A stretch of DNA of 64,000 bases from Dillenia suffruticosa (Eukaryota > Streptophyta > Magnoliopsida > Dilleniales > Dilleniaceae). The stretch is from the NCBI GenBank assembly GCA_033439265.1, contig JAVTVX010000010.1:15221490-15285489 (forward strand). The letters run 5' to 3'. The translations under genes were made by a program, and so were the position numbers. How positions within the stretch are numbered: the stretch's first letter is position 1; each line of letters begins with the position of its first letter. This document shows positions 52,956 to 64,000 of this stretch, piece by piece. The notes beneath the pieces are model-generated. The model did not search any database, had not been told where the DNA came from, and saw nothing but the letters and a program-made list of their open reading frames with translations.

Positions 52956-55900
52956 ATGTCTGATTCGAGGAAGCATAGGATTCTGATGGTGTCTGATTTC
53001 TTCTATCCAAACTTTGGTGGAGTGGAGAACCACATATATTATCTTTCCCAATGCTTGCTTAAACTTGGTCACAAGGTTAGAGACTTGCTTTCACCTCATG
53101 AGCTGTATGTCACATTTACACTTGACACCTATGAAAGTTCAAAGACAAACAACGGGACACAGGAATCAAGACAACACGAACACATTGTATCATGTGGTGT
53201 TTAAAGGACATTTTGTGTCTCAATTTTAGAAGTGCCTGTGTAACATAAGGGGAGAGAGATATTCTCCACTATCAATTCAATCTAAAGTAATGCTAGATAG
53301 ACTAGATAAATCATCGACCAAATCTTATATGGCACTGCATATCAGTATATTATGACCAATTTTTATCCAAATGTTTGTTTGAATTGGTCAAATTATGCCA
53401 ATGATTTAATTAAATGTTAGTCAACACATGCTGATACGGACCGTCATATAGGATTTGGTCTACTTAGTCTATCTAACATTATTACGCAATATATAGCTTG
53501 TTGATCTCAAAAATATCATAGCGTGGTGTGTAAAATTTTGTTAATTACAAACCTCTACTTATTGTTGTATAGGTGGTGGTTATGACTCATGCTTATGGAA
53601 AGCGATCCGGTGTCAGATACATGACCAGAGGCCTAAAAGTCTATTATGTCCCATGGAGACCGTTTTTTATGCAGAACAACTTACCCACCTTTTGTGGGAC
53701 ACTTTCTATTGTAAGGACTATCTTGATTCGGGAGAACATATCTTTGGTCCATGGGCATCGAGCCTTCTCGACTCTATGCCATGAAGCTTTAATGCACACA
53801 CGTACTATGGGGTACAAGGTTGTATTTATTGATCATTCCCTCTATGGTTTTGCTGATGTGGGTAGCATTCACATGAACAAGGTTTTGCAATTTACTTTAG
53901 CAGGTGTGACGCAAGCCATTTGTGTTTCTCATACGAGTAAAGAAAACACTGTGTTGCGGGCAGGCCCTCCTCCAGAAAAGGTTTATGTTATACCAAATGC
54001 TGTTGACAGCGCTATGTTTAAGCCTACGCCAGAAAGGTTGAGCCATGATGAAATTGTAATTGTTGTGATAAGTAGATTGGTTTATCGGAAGGGTGCAGAT
54101 TTGCTTGTTGAAGTCATTCGAGAAGTATGCAGAATGCATTCCAATGTGAGTAACTTGGAGAAATAGTATTATGGATTTAGTTCTCATCTTAACTTTCAAA
54201 CCCTTTTCCATTATTGTTTCTTCTTTTGCTGTTTTCTATGTAACTGTTCATGATTAATCTTCTTCCAAGTTCGTTTTTCTAGATGTAATGGAGCATAGTT
54301 GAAATGGTTGTATTGTCGATGCTTTTCCCAGATGCCTCGGGATTACTTACTTCATTCATATGTCATATTTCAACCATGATTGCATAATATGAACTTGTTA
54401 AGCAAGGTGTTTGTATCAAATTACCTTTGTTGTCCATGGTGGCAGCAAACTGATCATGATCTTGAAATTTTGGCCTTGCCAAAAAATTAGATTTTCCTGA
54501 TTCTCTATTTGTTTTCAATATTTTGTCATCTGACAGCTATTGTTTGCTTCTGTATGTGCACCTTTTTCTTTTCAGCCATCAGGGTTATGCTGAAACCATC
54601 ATACATTCTGGAAAATTGAAATATTTATTGAATATCAATATTAGCATGTCCAAAATTTGTGTTTTGCCAATATTTTCAATCATTGTGATTTTCGCTTGAT
54701 ATCCTTGCACCAGCTGAAGGAATTAAAATAATAATAATAATAATGTATCTTCAGGTTCGTTTCATTATTGGACGGGATGGGCCTAAATGGGTACGGCTCG
54801 AAGAGATGAGAGAAAAGCACTCTCTGCAGGATCGTGTTGAAATGCTGGGTGCGGTACCACATGCTCATGTTCGATCTGTACTAATTTCTGGCCATATATT
54901 TCTAAACAGGTGTGGAGGTGTTTGCCTTTTTTTTTATTTCATTTTCTAGTCATTATATTGATTTATGTACTAATTTTACTAATTTCGGCCATACCTTTTA
55001 TATCATTACCACTGGATTTCTATAATCTTACTTTGTGACACGTAAGTTTGCATGTGCTATCATAAAATGAAGAAAGGTTATGATTGATAAATTCTCATCT
55101 TCATGTCCATTTTTACATGTGGCATTTCTTTAACTGAAGCATTTTGCATAGCAATATTGGAAGCTGCAAGTTGTGGTCTAGTAACAGTTAGTACACTAGT
55201 TGGAGGTGTCCGAGAGGCAAGCACCCCGACATGTTTGATTCAAGCTTGCACTTAGCAATTCTTTTTAGTGGCAATATTTTTGAGCTAAGATTTACTCTCC
55301 AATCAGGTTCTCCCAGATGACATGAATGTACTTGCAGGACCAGATCCTGGTGATATGGTATGAGCAATTGGGACAGCCATATCAATTCTAACTAGGATTG
55401 ACCCACAAACTATGCACCTTCATGTAAGTTATTTCTTTTAATATATGTACATTTCAATTATGTGTAATATGTGAACTTTGACGATTATATTCATTAGTTT
55501 CTTTCTCAATTGCTTTCAGATGAAGAAGTTATACAGCTGGATGATGTTGCTAAAAGAACTGAAATTGTGTATGACCGTGCTTTAAGATGTTGTAATCAGA
55601 GTCTGACTGATCGACTATCCCGGTATGCTACTTTATATATAGCTTATTATATTTTGCTGTTAATCGAACAAAAAATGTGGCCCTTGACTATATAACCAGT
55701 AATATGAATAACATCATATTTATTAACAATTCTATCTTGAAGTTCAAATAGGAGTTGTTTTCTTTTCCTAACATCTGAAAATTCAACTATGGTCCTATTT
55801 AGGCTTCCAGAACTAACCTCTGCATGGGTTGCCTGGGCACATTCAAGGAGCCAAGGATTATGTTTCTCTGTATAAGAAATAAATCAATGGATTACTTTAG

Positions 55901-56374
55901 TTGAACAGATATTTAGTCAGGCGTCGGTTATAACTATGATATGCTATCGATGGAATGGACCAAGAAAAAGAAGTTCTATTATTGTCAATTTTTCTGTTAG
56001 GTACCTCTCTTGTGCTGCTTGGGCAGGGAAGCTATTCTGCTTGGTTATTGACTTTTTGTTTTGGCATCTGTTGCAACTGTGGCAGGTATTGTATACGAGT
56101 TCATGATATCATTCTGTATTTTGTATTTTGTTTTTGTTTTTGATTTTTTTTTGATTTTTTTTTGATTTTTTTTTGATTTTTTTTTTGATTTTTGATTTTT
56201 GATTTTTGATTTTTGATTTTTGATTTTATTTGGGATTAATTTGCAGTAGTAGTTAATCTTTTACATTGCTGTTAGCCTGCAGAAGAGATAGAGGAGGTTC
56301 CTGAAGTAGTTGTCTCTCATAACAGAGGAGTCCTGGGACGTGATCGAGGACCATGGTTTGATCTGACATTTTGA
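52956..56374 (+). pseudogene. PIGA: PIG-A / SETH2 GPI-GlcNAc transferase catalytic subunit, damaged copy
   Basis: PIG-A adds GlcNAc to phosphatidylinositol at the ER, the first step of GPI-anchor synthesis. Exons by homology: 52956-53075, 53573-54145, 54755-54909, 55126-55216, 55307-55423, 55520-55622, 56001-56085, 56276-56374. The first three are open and family-like ([56 protein letters not shown]). Lesions follow. The exon 4 acceptor reads CAT, not CAG (T at 55125). The exon 4 donor is GC instead of GT at 55217. Exon 5 has TGA at 55361-55363 where Arg is expected after DMV. Exon 6 lacks one G after TACAGCTGG (about 55540), shifting the frame. Also the GGDGPK motif reads GRDGPK. Introns are kept, so this is not a processed copy. 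An active homolog should exist elsewhere, since the gene is essential for pollen function in Arabidopsis. Confidence 0.85.
56141..56227. repeat. GA(T)n minisatellite in the last PIG-A intron
   Basis: Repeated GATTTTTTTTT units shortening to GATTTTT, about nine or ten in a row. The unit length drops from left to right. It is prone to assembly error. Confidence 0.93.
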
Positions 56375-56806
56375 CTGCCTTTATACAGAAACAATCTCAC
56401 ACAAGTAACAATTTGGTTTCCATGTTTACCACGGCAAAGAAAATTTTCTTCTTTTTCTCTGGGGAGAGGGAGAGGAGGTCTGAGAAAACCATTAATGAGT
56501 GCTTGGAGAACAAGCACACCAAGGGTTGTCAAAATTATAGGACTAAGATTATGGTTTTAGTGGACCTGCTGTTGACAACAGTGCTTACGCCCTTATAATG
56601 TGTTTTCTGTAATCCTGAAATCCATGCTTTGTTGGTTTTGTTTGTTGCTCCAGTCTTTATATAGCTGATGGGGTCGAGAAGGAACGGCAAATTTAGCCCC
56701 TGAGACGAGAGGAAGAAGTGAAGAAAGTCATATTAAATCCAGGATTGTTAAACTTGTTTCTTGATAACCCTTAACCCAAGAAGGTTGGGAAAGTGAATCT
56801 ATGCAG

Positions 56807-56844
<38 letters not shown>

Positions 56845-57318
56845 GGTGACGAAATGATAAGATAATAGAAAGCAACCTGCACTCCAAAATCATAAACATG
56901 GACTTATAAAAGATTTACGTTATGTGCTTTGTTGGGTTCTTACTCTTTTGTATCTGATGAAATGGAATCATACAAGTGTTTTTATGTTTGTATCTCGGGT
57001 GAATCTCGGTATTCCAATGAGATTGAATCGACTATGTACATATGGTAGGCCAGTGCAAACTCAATTTTCTTTTTCATCTAACAATGGAATCTGATATTAT
57101 GCATTTTATAGTTTGGGTTTGCATTGCTCAGAAATCAGAATCAGGTGATGCAACTGATGTCCAAGCTACAATAATCCGAGCAAAGATAAGAGGTCTCCAC
57201 AAGCAACAATTTCAGACTGAATTAGGGATATATCATTAATTCCGCAGTAACAAATACACATATCTGAACAGAAATGACATCGAGGGCTTTCAATGATTGA
57301 GATGTCTCAATACAATAC
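56375..57318. other. Convergent 3' region of PIG-A and the LIMYB-like gene
   Basis: No gene is seen. A (TC)n tract of about 15 units is at 56811-56841. The two flanking genes converge here, so their 3' UTRs should fill it. Confidence 0.6.
56811..56841. repeat. (TC)n microsatellite
   Basis: About 15 uninterrupted TC units. Confidence 0.95.
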
Positions 57319-58303
57319 CTAGAGGCTAGCTAACCAAACCAGTCTTCTCTCAGCAGACATTGCCATGAACATCTCCCTCCAATCTGCATCTTTGAACATG
57401 TTAATTGCCTTTATATAAGTATTTCCATCCACGCCTTCTATTAACTCAAGACATTTGACGCAATTAGTAATGGAGAACGCACTGGAGGGGGGAGAAGCCT
57501 CAAGTCTATGCAGGGTTGGGATTTGACACTTTGCTGCTTCAGCAGTCCATTCTTTCGTAGCTTCGACATTTCCTACTGCTCTCACCTCGCGCTTGCCACG
57601 AATGTAGCTTGGAGGAGTGGGAGACCTTTGCAGTTGTCGTCTTGTACTTTGAGAGCAATAATCGTTGCCGTCGCTACTGTCACTTGGGAAAGCTGAAGGA
57701 GTATCATTGGTTGATGCATCTTCTAAATCCAGTTTACCTTCATCACACACAGGATACTGGGACAGTGGATATACATCTTTGAATTTTGCTTCAGGGTCAC
57801 CAAATATAAGTCCCAACTCATTGAACATGGGACAACCCTTTTTCCGGAATCGTTTTGCATTTTTATTGGCCTGGGATGCATAATGATAAAAGCAATGTCA
57901 TTGACAAAATTTTGAAGGAACACTTTCAATTTCAAGAATTATGGAAAACGGAATCCGGTACCTTTACATATAAGTCCCAGACATCCTCTGGTGCAGAGAC
58001 TGTATTTAGCATAGGATCCCAACTAAAACCAGGCTCTTTCACCAGCTTACTAAAATCATGATAACGGGTTCTCAGTTGGTTGAACTTATTTCTGAACTGG
58101 GAATTGTTGTATCTCTTGTTAGTTTTCTCAAAGAACTCTTGCTCTATCTGTTTCCAGCCTTTCCTTGTAAAGGTTGTAGCAGATCTGTTCCCTTTGTGCA
58201 CTTCCCTAACCATTAAATGGATAAAAATTTTCTCTTCCAATGCTGTCCAAGTGGCAGGGTCAGGCTCAAAATCATCTTCTGCTCTACTTCGTTTAGCTGC
58301 CAT
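57319..58303 (-). CDS. Myb/SANT-like DNA-binding protein (LIMYB type)
   Basis: Two coding exons on the minus strand, 58303-57962 and 57870-57319, in phase 0, give 297 residues. Residues 15-110 form a Myb/SANT-like domain (Myb_DNA-bind_3 type): TWTALEEKIFIHLMVREVHK, then GWKQIEQEFFEKTNKRYNNS and LRTRYHDFSKLV. A basic NKNAKRFRKKG stretch follows the second exon junction. The middle is Ser/Asp rich, and the C-terminus ends with DADWREMFMAMSAERRLVWL, a block common in LIMYB relatives. Such proteins are nuclear and bind DNA or ribosomal protein L10 as part of the NIK1 antiviral pathway; whether this one does is unknown. The ATG falls right at the acceptor (TTATGTAG/ATG), so a 5' UTR intron must precede it. 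No symbol is given, because the family is large. Confidence 0.88.
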
Positions 58304-59395
58304 CTACATAAGAAAGAAATCAATGATGATAAGAACAAGTATATGGGTTTGCAGGGTACAAGACAGTAACACAATGGTGCAGTGGCAGTGCACCAGAACA
58401 TATCGCACTAGAGAACTTCTCCAGCCTTCCTTCCCAGGAGAACAGAGATGCACAGACCTAAGCCAAGACATAGAAAAGAGGAGGACCACCTAAACTCTAT
58501 CAATCCCAGAGACAAAATGTAGAAGACAGAAAAGAGTTGAATAGATGCTCCATCATTATATAGCAAAGGCCTGCAGGAGTTAAAAGGGGATGAAACATGA
58601 TTTGAGTATTAACTCACAAGTTCTCTTTTACATCACTTCACCATGGCTAAGAAAAGAGGTCATAGAGAAAATTGCCAAACTCACATTACCTTCTGGAATG
58701 TTAACTTGATGGTATTTGGAATGGAGAAAGGTCATACGAGCAAAGATAGAATCAAATGGATTCCCAAAACACCTTTCTGAATATTCCTTAATGTCCTGTC
58801 CACTCGTGGAATTTGAGAAGCAGATGACGACTCATCTACTTCCAGAAGAAATTGAAGAATTTCTTAAAATTCCTACTAGAATTAGTCGTTCGTTTTTTAA
58901 GACAGATGACCAGAATTTCATTTGGGCTTGAAGCCTATTGAGAGGTCTACAAGAAGCTTCAAGAACCATGAAGATGAATCATTCCAATATCGAGGGAAAA
59001 ACGAACAGTCATCAACATTTAAAAGGAAGGCCACCCGTATTCACGAACTCAGGGCAGAGGAACAAACTTTATAATCATTAGGGCGAGAAACTACGAATCA
59101 GTAAAGCGGGTTACTAAATCATGAACAATGACTTATAACCAACGCAAGATAGTTCGATGATGCGGCACAAATATTTTTGACAAACAAAATCATAAGGAAG
59201 TAAGAGATGAAGAACTCTAACCGCTCCAGCTCGATTGCTTCAGACAGCAATTCCCACGGTTCGGTCACCTCTCCATTCCACAAAGCTGACTCCTAACTGT
59301 TTACAGTAAGATACGGATCGGGAAAATTGCACATAAATTAAGGTTAGGGTTTCGATGAAAAAAATCGAGAGAGAGAGAGAGAGATTTGAGTTTAC
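58304..59395 (-). other. 5' UTR intron of the LIMYB-like gene
   Basis: A good donor (CCGCTCAG then GTAAACTC) at 59396/59395 pairs with the acceptor just before the ATG at 58303. The 1.1 kb between has no coding exon in the minus direction. The plus-strand frame at 58716-58931 has no family feature and is left out. Confidence 0.6.
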
Positions 59396-59720
59396 CTGAG
59401 CGGAAGGATTGAGAAGTAAACCCTAGAAAACCATCTGAAGCAATATTTGTTTTACAGGACGATCGGAGATCGATCGACGTATTGTGGAGAGACAGACACC
59501 ACCAACCAAAAGTGTTTTTGTTTTTTTTTTCTGTTTTCACCCCGTCTTTGATAGATGCTTTGTTGTTTTCTTTGTATTTCCTCAATGAAACCGACGTCGT
59601 TTAAGCGGTCTCTCCTCACCTTATCAAAACACGTCGTTTTTATTCTTTTTTTCTTGTGGTTGGGGGAGGGGGTCGGTGTTTGGTTAGGTTAGCGACCTTT
59701 TAGCTTCCTTATCCATGCGT
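59396..59720 (-). promoter_or_regulatory. Leader exon and promoter of the LIMYB-like gene
   Basis: The leader exon should run upstream from 59396. Further upstream, GACGTCGTTT at 59591-59600 and ACGTCGTTTT at 59631-59640 give two ACGTCGTTT motifs 40 bp apart, on the plus strand. The function of this motif pair is not known to me; the ACGT core suits bZIP factors. Confidence 0.4.
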
Positions 59721-60865
59721 TAGTTCCCAATTTCAAATCATCGGAGTAAAGCTTAGAATTAAATTAAATTATACTTATAATCTATGATATCAATAATACA
59801 TTCCCTTTACATGTACCCAGCGAGATTATAATTTTAGATTATAGAATGAACAGAAATTTAAATTAATTTATAATTTTATATTACAAGATCAATAGAGAAT
59901 TAAATTAATTGATACAAACCGTCTGTAATATGTGAATTATACATTTTAAAAAATATTAGGCCATAAAACCACCATGAGATTTAAAAGAGCATCCAGAATG
60001 CCTACATGCTAAAGCAAAATTAACGTAGCACAGAGCGAACTATTCTTTTGCCTTTTACTATAATTAAAAAAAAAAAAAAAAGAAGATAGAAGCAAAATTA
60101 GACGTGGGCATGGACCACGCAACCCTTGCATTTTTCACTTGTAAAAAAATGGTCCGGTCCGATTGGCCTCCAAACCCGGTCTAGCCTGACTCGGCAAGGT
60201 CCAATCCTAAACCTAATTCTTAAATGCAATCTACATTCCAAGCCCAAACCCAAATTTTATTGTTGAATAGCCTGGCCCATCTCATGATTTTTTTTGGGGC
60301 AGACCCATCGCATGATTGGGTTCAACGAAAAAAAAAATCCAAGTACTCATATTATTGCAACAATTAGGTTTTGAAATTTTTCTTATTAATCCTATTAAAC
60401 TTAAAAATCTGGTAACATAAAATTGTAACTCCATGACATTATGCAATAACAATCCAGGAAACATGTGATTGGAAAAACTCACATGTTCAAGCTTAAGAAC
60501 AACGGCAGCATAGCAGCTAAAGTTCCAATAAATTGTAAACAAGGCAGATCCAAAACAACATTGATGATAAGAGGACATGTACATACTAGGCAAGGGCACA
60601 TAAAATAAACCTGCAGGCAAGAGTTGCTTCAGTGAACAGAGGTCATGTACATGCTTGGCTAACAAGGGGAGGAGCTGACATTTTTGCCCCAGCAGCAGCA
60701 TCTTTCTTTGAACTCCACCACTGAAATGAAGCTGAAGAAGGTATCCCTAAGAAGCGCTGCTGCTCCTTCACATAGGCAACATTAACACAATGAATGGGAG
60801 AAAATATAGTACAAACTCTTCTCCTTTTTCAAACATATACAACATTACCATTATTACCTCACTTC
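59721..60865. other. Intergenic and OTU gene 3' UTR
   Basis: AT-rich, with an A-run at 60066-60081. On the minus strand, codons up to a stop at 60643-60645 are open for about 54 codons and read YVKEQQRFLGIPSSASFQWW, then SSKKDAAAGAKMSAPP. The OTU reading frame already stops at 60866 and its exon may splice at GTAATAATGG, so this is probably a 3' UTR exon. It could also be an alternative C-terminus. Confidence 0.4.
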
Positions 60866-63530
60866 TCATTCGCCTTCATCAGATACTGAGTGATGGTTTC
60901 CAAAAATCCACCATCTTTTCTGTCTCTCAGTCTCAAATGTAGGAACATCTGGATTTCAGCATTAGAAGCAGTTTTATGTCCAAAGTATGTAATTTAGTAC
61001 TTGTAGGAAGTAATCAATTAGAAGTAGCTAGAAAATCTGAACATCATTGTGCACATCCGTCACATTATGATTATTTCCACTTGCAAATACAACTACATGC
61101 ATTAGAGTAGTTTTGATTACCAAAAGGGGATCATACCTCCTTCTGGATATATTGAGTTGTAGTGCACCTCTGCCCAAAAGCTCAAGAAAATCACTGCACA
61201 AAAGGCAAGGATGGTTTGACCGTAGGGAAAGATCTAACAACAAAGGCATGAAAATTCATGTTCTCAAATATGCTGTTCATGGAATATAACTCTACCCTCG
61301 GCCATACAAAGCGAACTCATAGCTTTTTTTCATGCAACTTATATTAAGATACAATATGCAACCTCCCATAAAAGCATAGCAATGCATACAATGAGGACAT
61401 AAATCAAAACCAACACAATCTGTTTGATAGTGCCCTCATTGTAGGAGCTAATGACAAACAAAATATGGAATTTTAACCCATAATTCTCAAATTGGAAACC
61501 ATAACGTACATCCAAAATTGAGAATTCTCAAATCATACCTCGTTTAGACCTTTTGACATTTGGAAGAATCTCAATATAGCAGGTATCCTTGAAAGACGTT
61601 ATGACAAATATCTTAACACCATACTGCATCGGACAAACAAGGTATGAGTTCTAAATGCAATCACAAATTGGCCAGAACGGTAAACTCAAATCCCAATAGT
61701 TAAGACATACAATGTTGATACATCATATTCAAGCCATGAATCACAAGGACTGGAGACTCATTTACAAATTCTATATCTAAATGTCTGCAATAAGATCTAT
61801 TTAAGCAGTGTAATCTATAGCAGCAGAAGTTGGAAAATTTACCCTAAAATTAACTGAAATATAAACTGATAGCTACCATGCATGTCTGCCAGGCATGCCT
61901 AGGGAAAGGGGAAAAACAAACACCAACGACAAGCAAAAGCAATTGAATAACCCTTTCTTGGAGAACCAATTCTCCTACATGAACTCTCATCCCTCTCCAT
62001 CCAAATCTCACTTCAAATGTATTATATACATAAGAGACGGTTGATGTAATTGTCAAACTGCCACAGTTCAAGAGATTAACTCCAAATAAACTTAGAGTTG
62101 TGTTATTGAACCTTTTTTAGGCTTTATGTGATCTTTTGCTTTCAGAATACCAATATAGCATCTCGGGGGTCTGTCGAAGGCATTCTGACAGATTTCACAG
62201 CAAATGACAAACCTAAGAGTTTCTCTCTTTAAGGAGAGGCTGTCTCCTTGTTTCTAGGCGATGGTCATACAATTGCAGCAAATATGACTCTAATAAAAGA
62301 CAAATATTCAGTGGCTTACTCCTTAAATATGGCTACACGGTGGACCTGCTAAGTACAAACAAAAGAAAAATGAGAAAATGTTGTGCCTATGTATCCCTCC
62401 TCAACGTGCCAATCATTTTAGATTTGTCTTACCACAAACTAAGCCTTCAGCTTATCATCAGCATTTAAAAAAAGTAAAAAGAAAATCAAAATGAAGAGGT
62501 CTATGAACAGCAGGAATCAAGTGCCTAGAGTAACAATATAAGTATGGAAAGATGTACAAATGCATAAATCTCACATAAACATACTTGTGATAATAAAAGA
62601 AACAAGAAATTGCCGCTGAATCATACCGAATCTGCAGCTGCCTGCAAAGTTACATGATCACCCCATTCACCACTCCTAATTATCATCCATAAGATGGAGT
62701 TGTCAAATTGTCAACTTGTCAAATATACCCAATAGCACTTGACATTCAATTATACAAAGGGAGAGAAAAATACTTGGACATCTTCTTCAAATAGTCACCA
62801 AAAGCCATGGGAACATAGCCCTCATATATCTCTGGGCAAGACTTAAGCTGATCCATCAAAATGTTGCAACATAAGTAACAGCAAAGTCCATGCAAATAAG
62901 CTTCTAAATGACTTTTTGACAAAATGTCAAGCTAATCACCCACAATATTAAAGAGTTTCAACCTGATTTACAACTTCTTGTCGAACAAATTTGTGGTGCT
63001 CAGTAGTGCGATATATTTGATCTGACAGAGCACGAAACTGTAAAAACAGCTAATGAGACATTGGCATGCAAACAGAGCCTTCTGGCACCGTATGGCACTC
63101 CATACGGATTTGCCAAAAAAACTATATGTCACAATTTGAAACAAGCAACAATCTAAACAACAAGCAGAGGTCCAAATTCAAGATAAATGCTTAAACTAGA
63201 TAAAATTTAAGGAAAGAAGGAATATTAAATGCATAACTCAAAAAGCCAAAAATGTGCGAAGTGGCAAACCTGACAGTTACCGTCACCTTGGACCTTGAGC
63301 TCAACCAAATCATATAACTGCAATCTTTAGACAAAGAAAAACGTTCAGCATCAGCTGTTGTCCATATCGCACAAGCTAAAATCTTTACAAAGTATCAAGA
63401 CATACCAAAGAGATGTATAGAGAAAAAAAATAATGTTGAAAGACAACACAAAATACCTGTCCAGTAGCCGTTGATGATCTAATGTTGCTTCATCAACTGA
63501 GGGTATTTCTCCATTGATCCTGGGAACATG
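60866..63530 (-). CDS. OTU9: OTU domain deubiquitinase (OTU9-like), 5' part outside the window
   Basis: Cysteine protease of the ovarian-tumour family that cuts ubiquitin chains. Eight exons on the minus strand: 63530-63457, 63324-63270, 63037-62963, 62847-62774, 62675-62627, 61623-61539, 61193-61137 and 60948-60866, all in phase; 183 residues are in the window. Catalytic Asp and Cys lie in KVQGDGNCQ/FRALSDQIYR, split by an intron; the catalytic His is in FLSFWAEVHYNSIYPEG. Between them stand IYEGYVPMAFGDYLKKMSKS, GEWGDHVTLQAAADS and KIFVITSFKDTCYIEILPNV. The C-tail is RQKRWWIFGNHH, then a short acidic end. The first exon seen begins HVPRINGEIPSVDEATLDHQ, which is mid-protein in this family, so the N-terminal exons lie beyond position 64000 or further inside the flanking intron. 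The choice of OTU9 rather than OTU10-12 rests on the C-tail and is moderately sure. Confidence 0.92.
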
Positions 63531-64000
63531 CTGCACATAGAAACAGCAAGAAATTGGGAACCATCAGATATTCAAGACCGGAATTTCATAGCTAGATGAA
63601 GGATCCAAAGATCCCAGTTTAAGATGCCAATGCAAATAGAGACACATGTCAATATGAACATCAAGGATTTGTGAGAGACAGACAGTTTCACATAGAAGCC
63701 ACACAAGTTCAAGGAACTTTCTCATATTAAATCAGCAATTCAAATTTTTGAATATTTTGGCATCCACAAGTATGTTAACTCATTATACAGCTCCCCACCC
63801 CACCTCGCATCCACACAGAAAGGGAGGAGAAAAAAAGGGAACAGCATATCAATTTTGTCTCGAGATGGCACAAAGCAACGTGGGCTTCTCAAACCACCGA
63901 TATTTGCCAAAAAGAAGCTTGACGTGTACTTCTGTATACAAGCAATTCGCTTCTAACTCCACAATCCTAAGCTCCTGCAATCACTTACTGAAATGAACCA
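63531..64000 (-). other. Intron of the OTU gene running to the window edge
   Basis: Sequence upstream of the first OTU exon seen, starting at the acceptor CTATGTGCAG. No further OTU coding exon was recognised in these 470 bases. The plus-strand frame at 63748-63996 is open to the edge but shows nothing recognisable. Confidence 0.6.

Noticed and set aside
1-64000. CRISPR arrays, bacterial operons, integrated viral genomes
   Set aside because: No spaced palindromic repeats, no Shine-Dalgarno-led gene runs and no viral replicase or capsid frames were seen. The sequence is plant nuclear DNA throughout.

Overview
The window is nuclear DNA of a flowering plant, most likely a woody eudicot. It has split genes with short GT-AG introns, long AT-rich intergenic stretches, many (TC)n/(GA)n and (TA)n microsatellites, a canonical MIR172 hairpin, and proteins closest in memory to Arabidopsis families. 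I could not run searches; exon borders were read by eye from frame continuity and splice sites.

Layout: an NRT2 nitrate transporter (minus, 386-2146); the GBD-less SnRK1 beta-3 subunit (minus, 4143-4573) with a possible leader exon about 6 kb upstream; a LINE 3' remnant near 7.5-7.9 kb; a gene-poor, repeat-rich stretch from 11.3 to 20.5 kb; a MIR172 locus (plus, hairpin 21531-21669); a decayed pentatricopeptide-repeat gene (plus, 29.3-30.55 kb); an LPA1/2-phosphoglycerate-kinase-like P-loop protein (minus, 33064-38966); a second gene-poor block (39.7-48.3 kb) carrying several copies of a tRNA-like SINE family; chloroplast chaperonin CPN60 alpha (minus, 48364-52154) sharing a divergent promoter with a damaged PIG-A/SETH2 glycosyltransferase gene (plus, 52956-56374); a Myb/SANT-like (LIMYB-type) gene (minus, 57319-58303); and the 3' two thirds or so of an OTU deubiquitinase gene (minus, 60866-63530), which runs off the right edge.

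The genes do not form a pathway. Several concern nutrient and energy status or phase change: nitrate uptake, SnRK1 energy signalling, phytate-related LPA1 and the phase-change regulator miR172. From memory, the same neighbours lie scattered over several Arabidopsis segments (AT2G28000-28060, AT3G45060-45100, AT5G60760-60780 and AT5G04250-04275). The window would then show a less fractionated ancestral gene order.

The points most worth a second look are the PIG-A copy with four separate lesions in an otherwise readable gene, the PPR pseudogene, the SINE family, G-box clusters with a TATA-like site in the empty region left of MIR172, and recent tandem duplications. I found no wholly new system and do not claim one.
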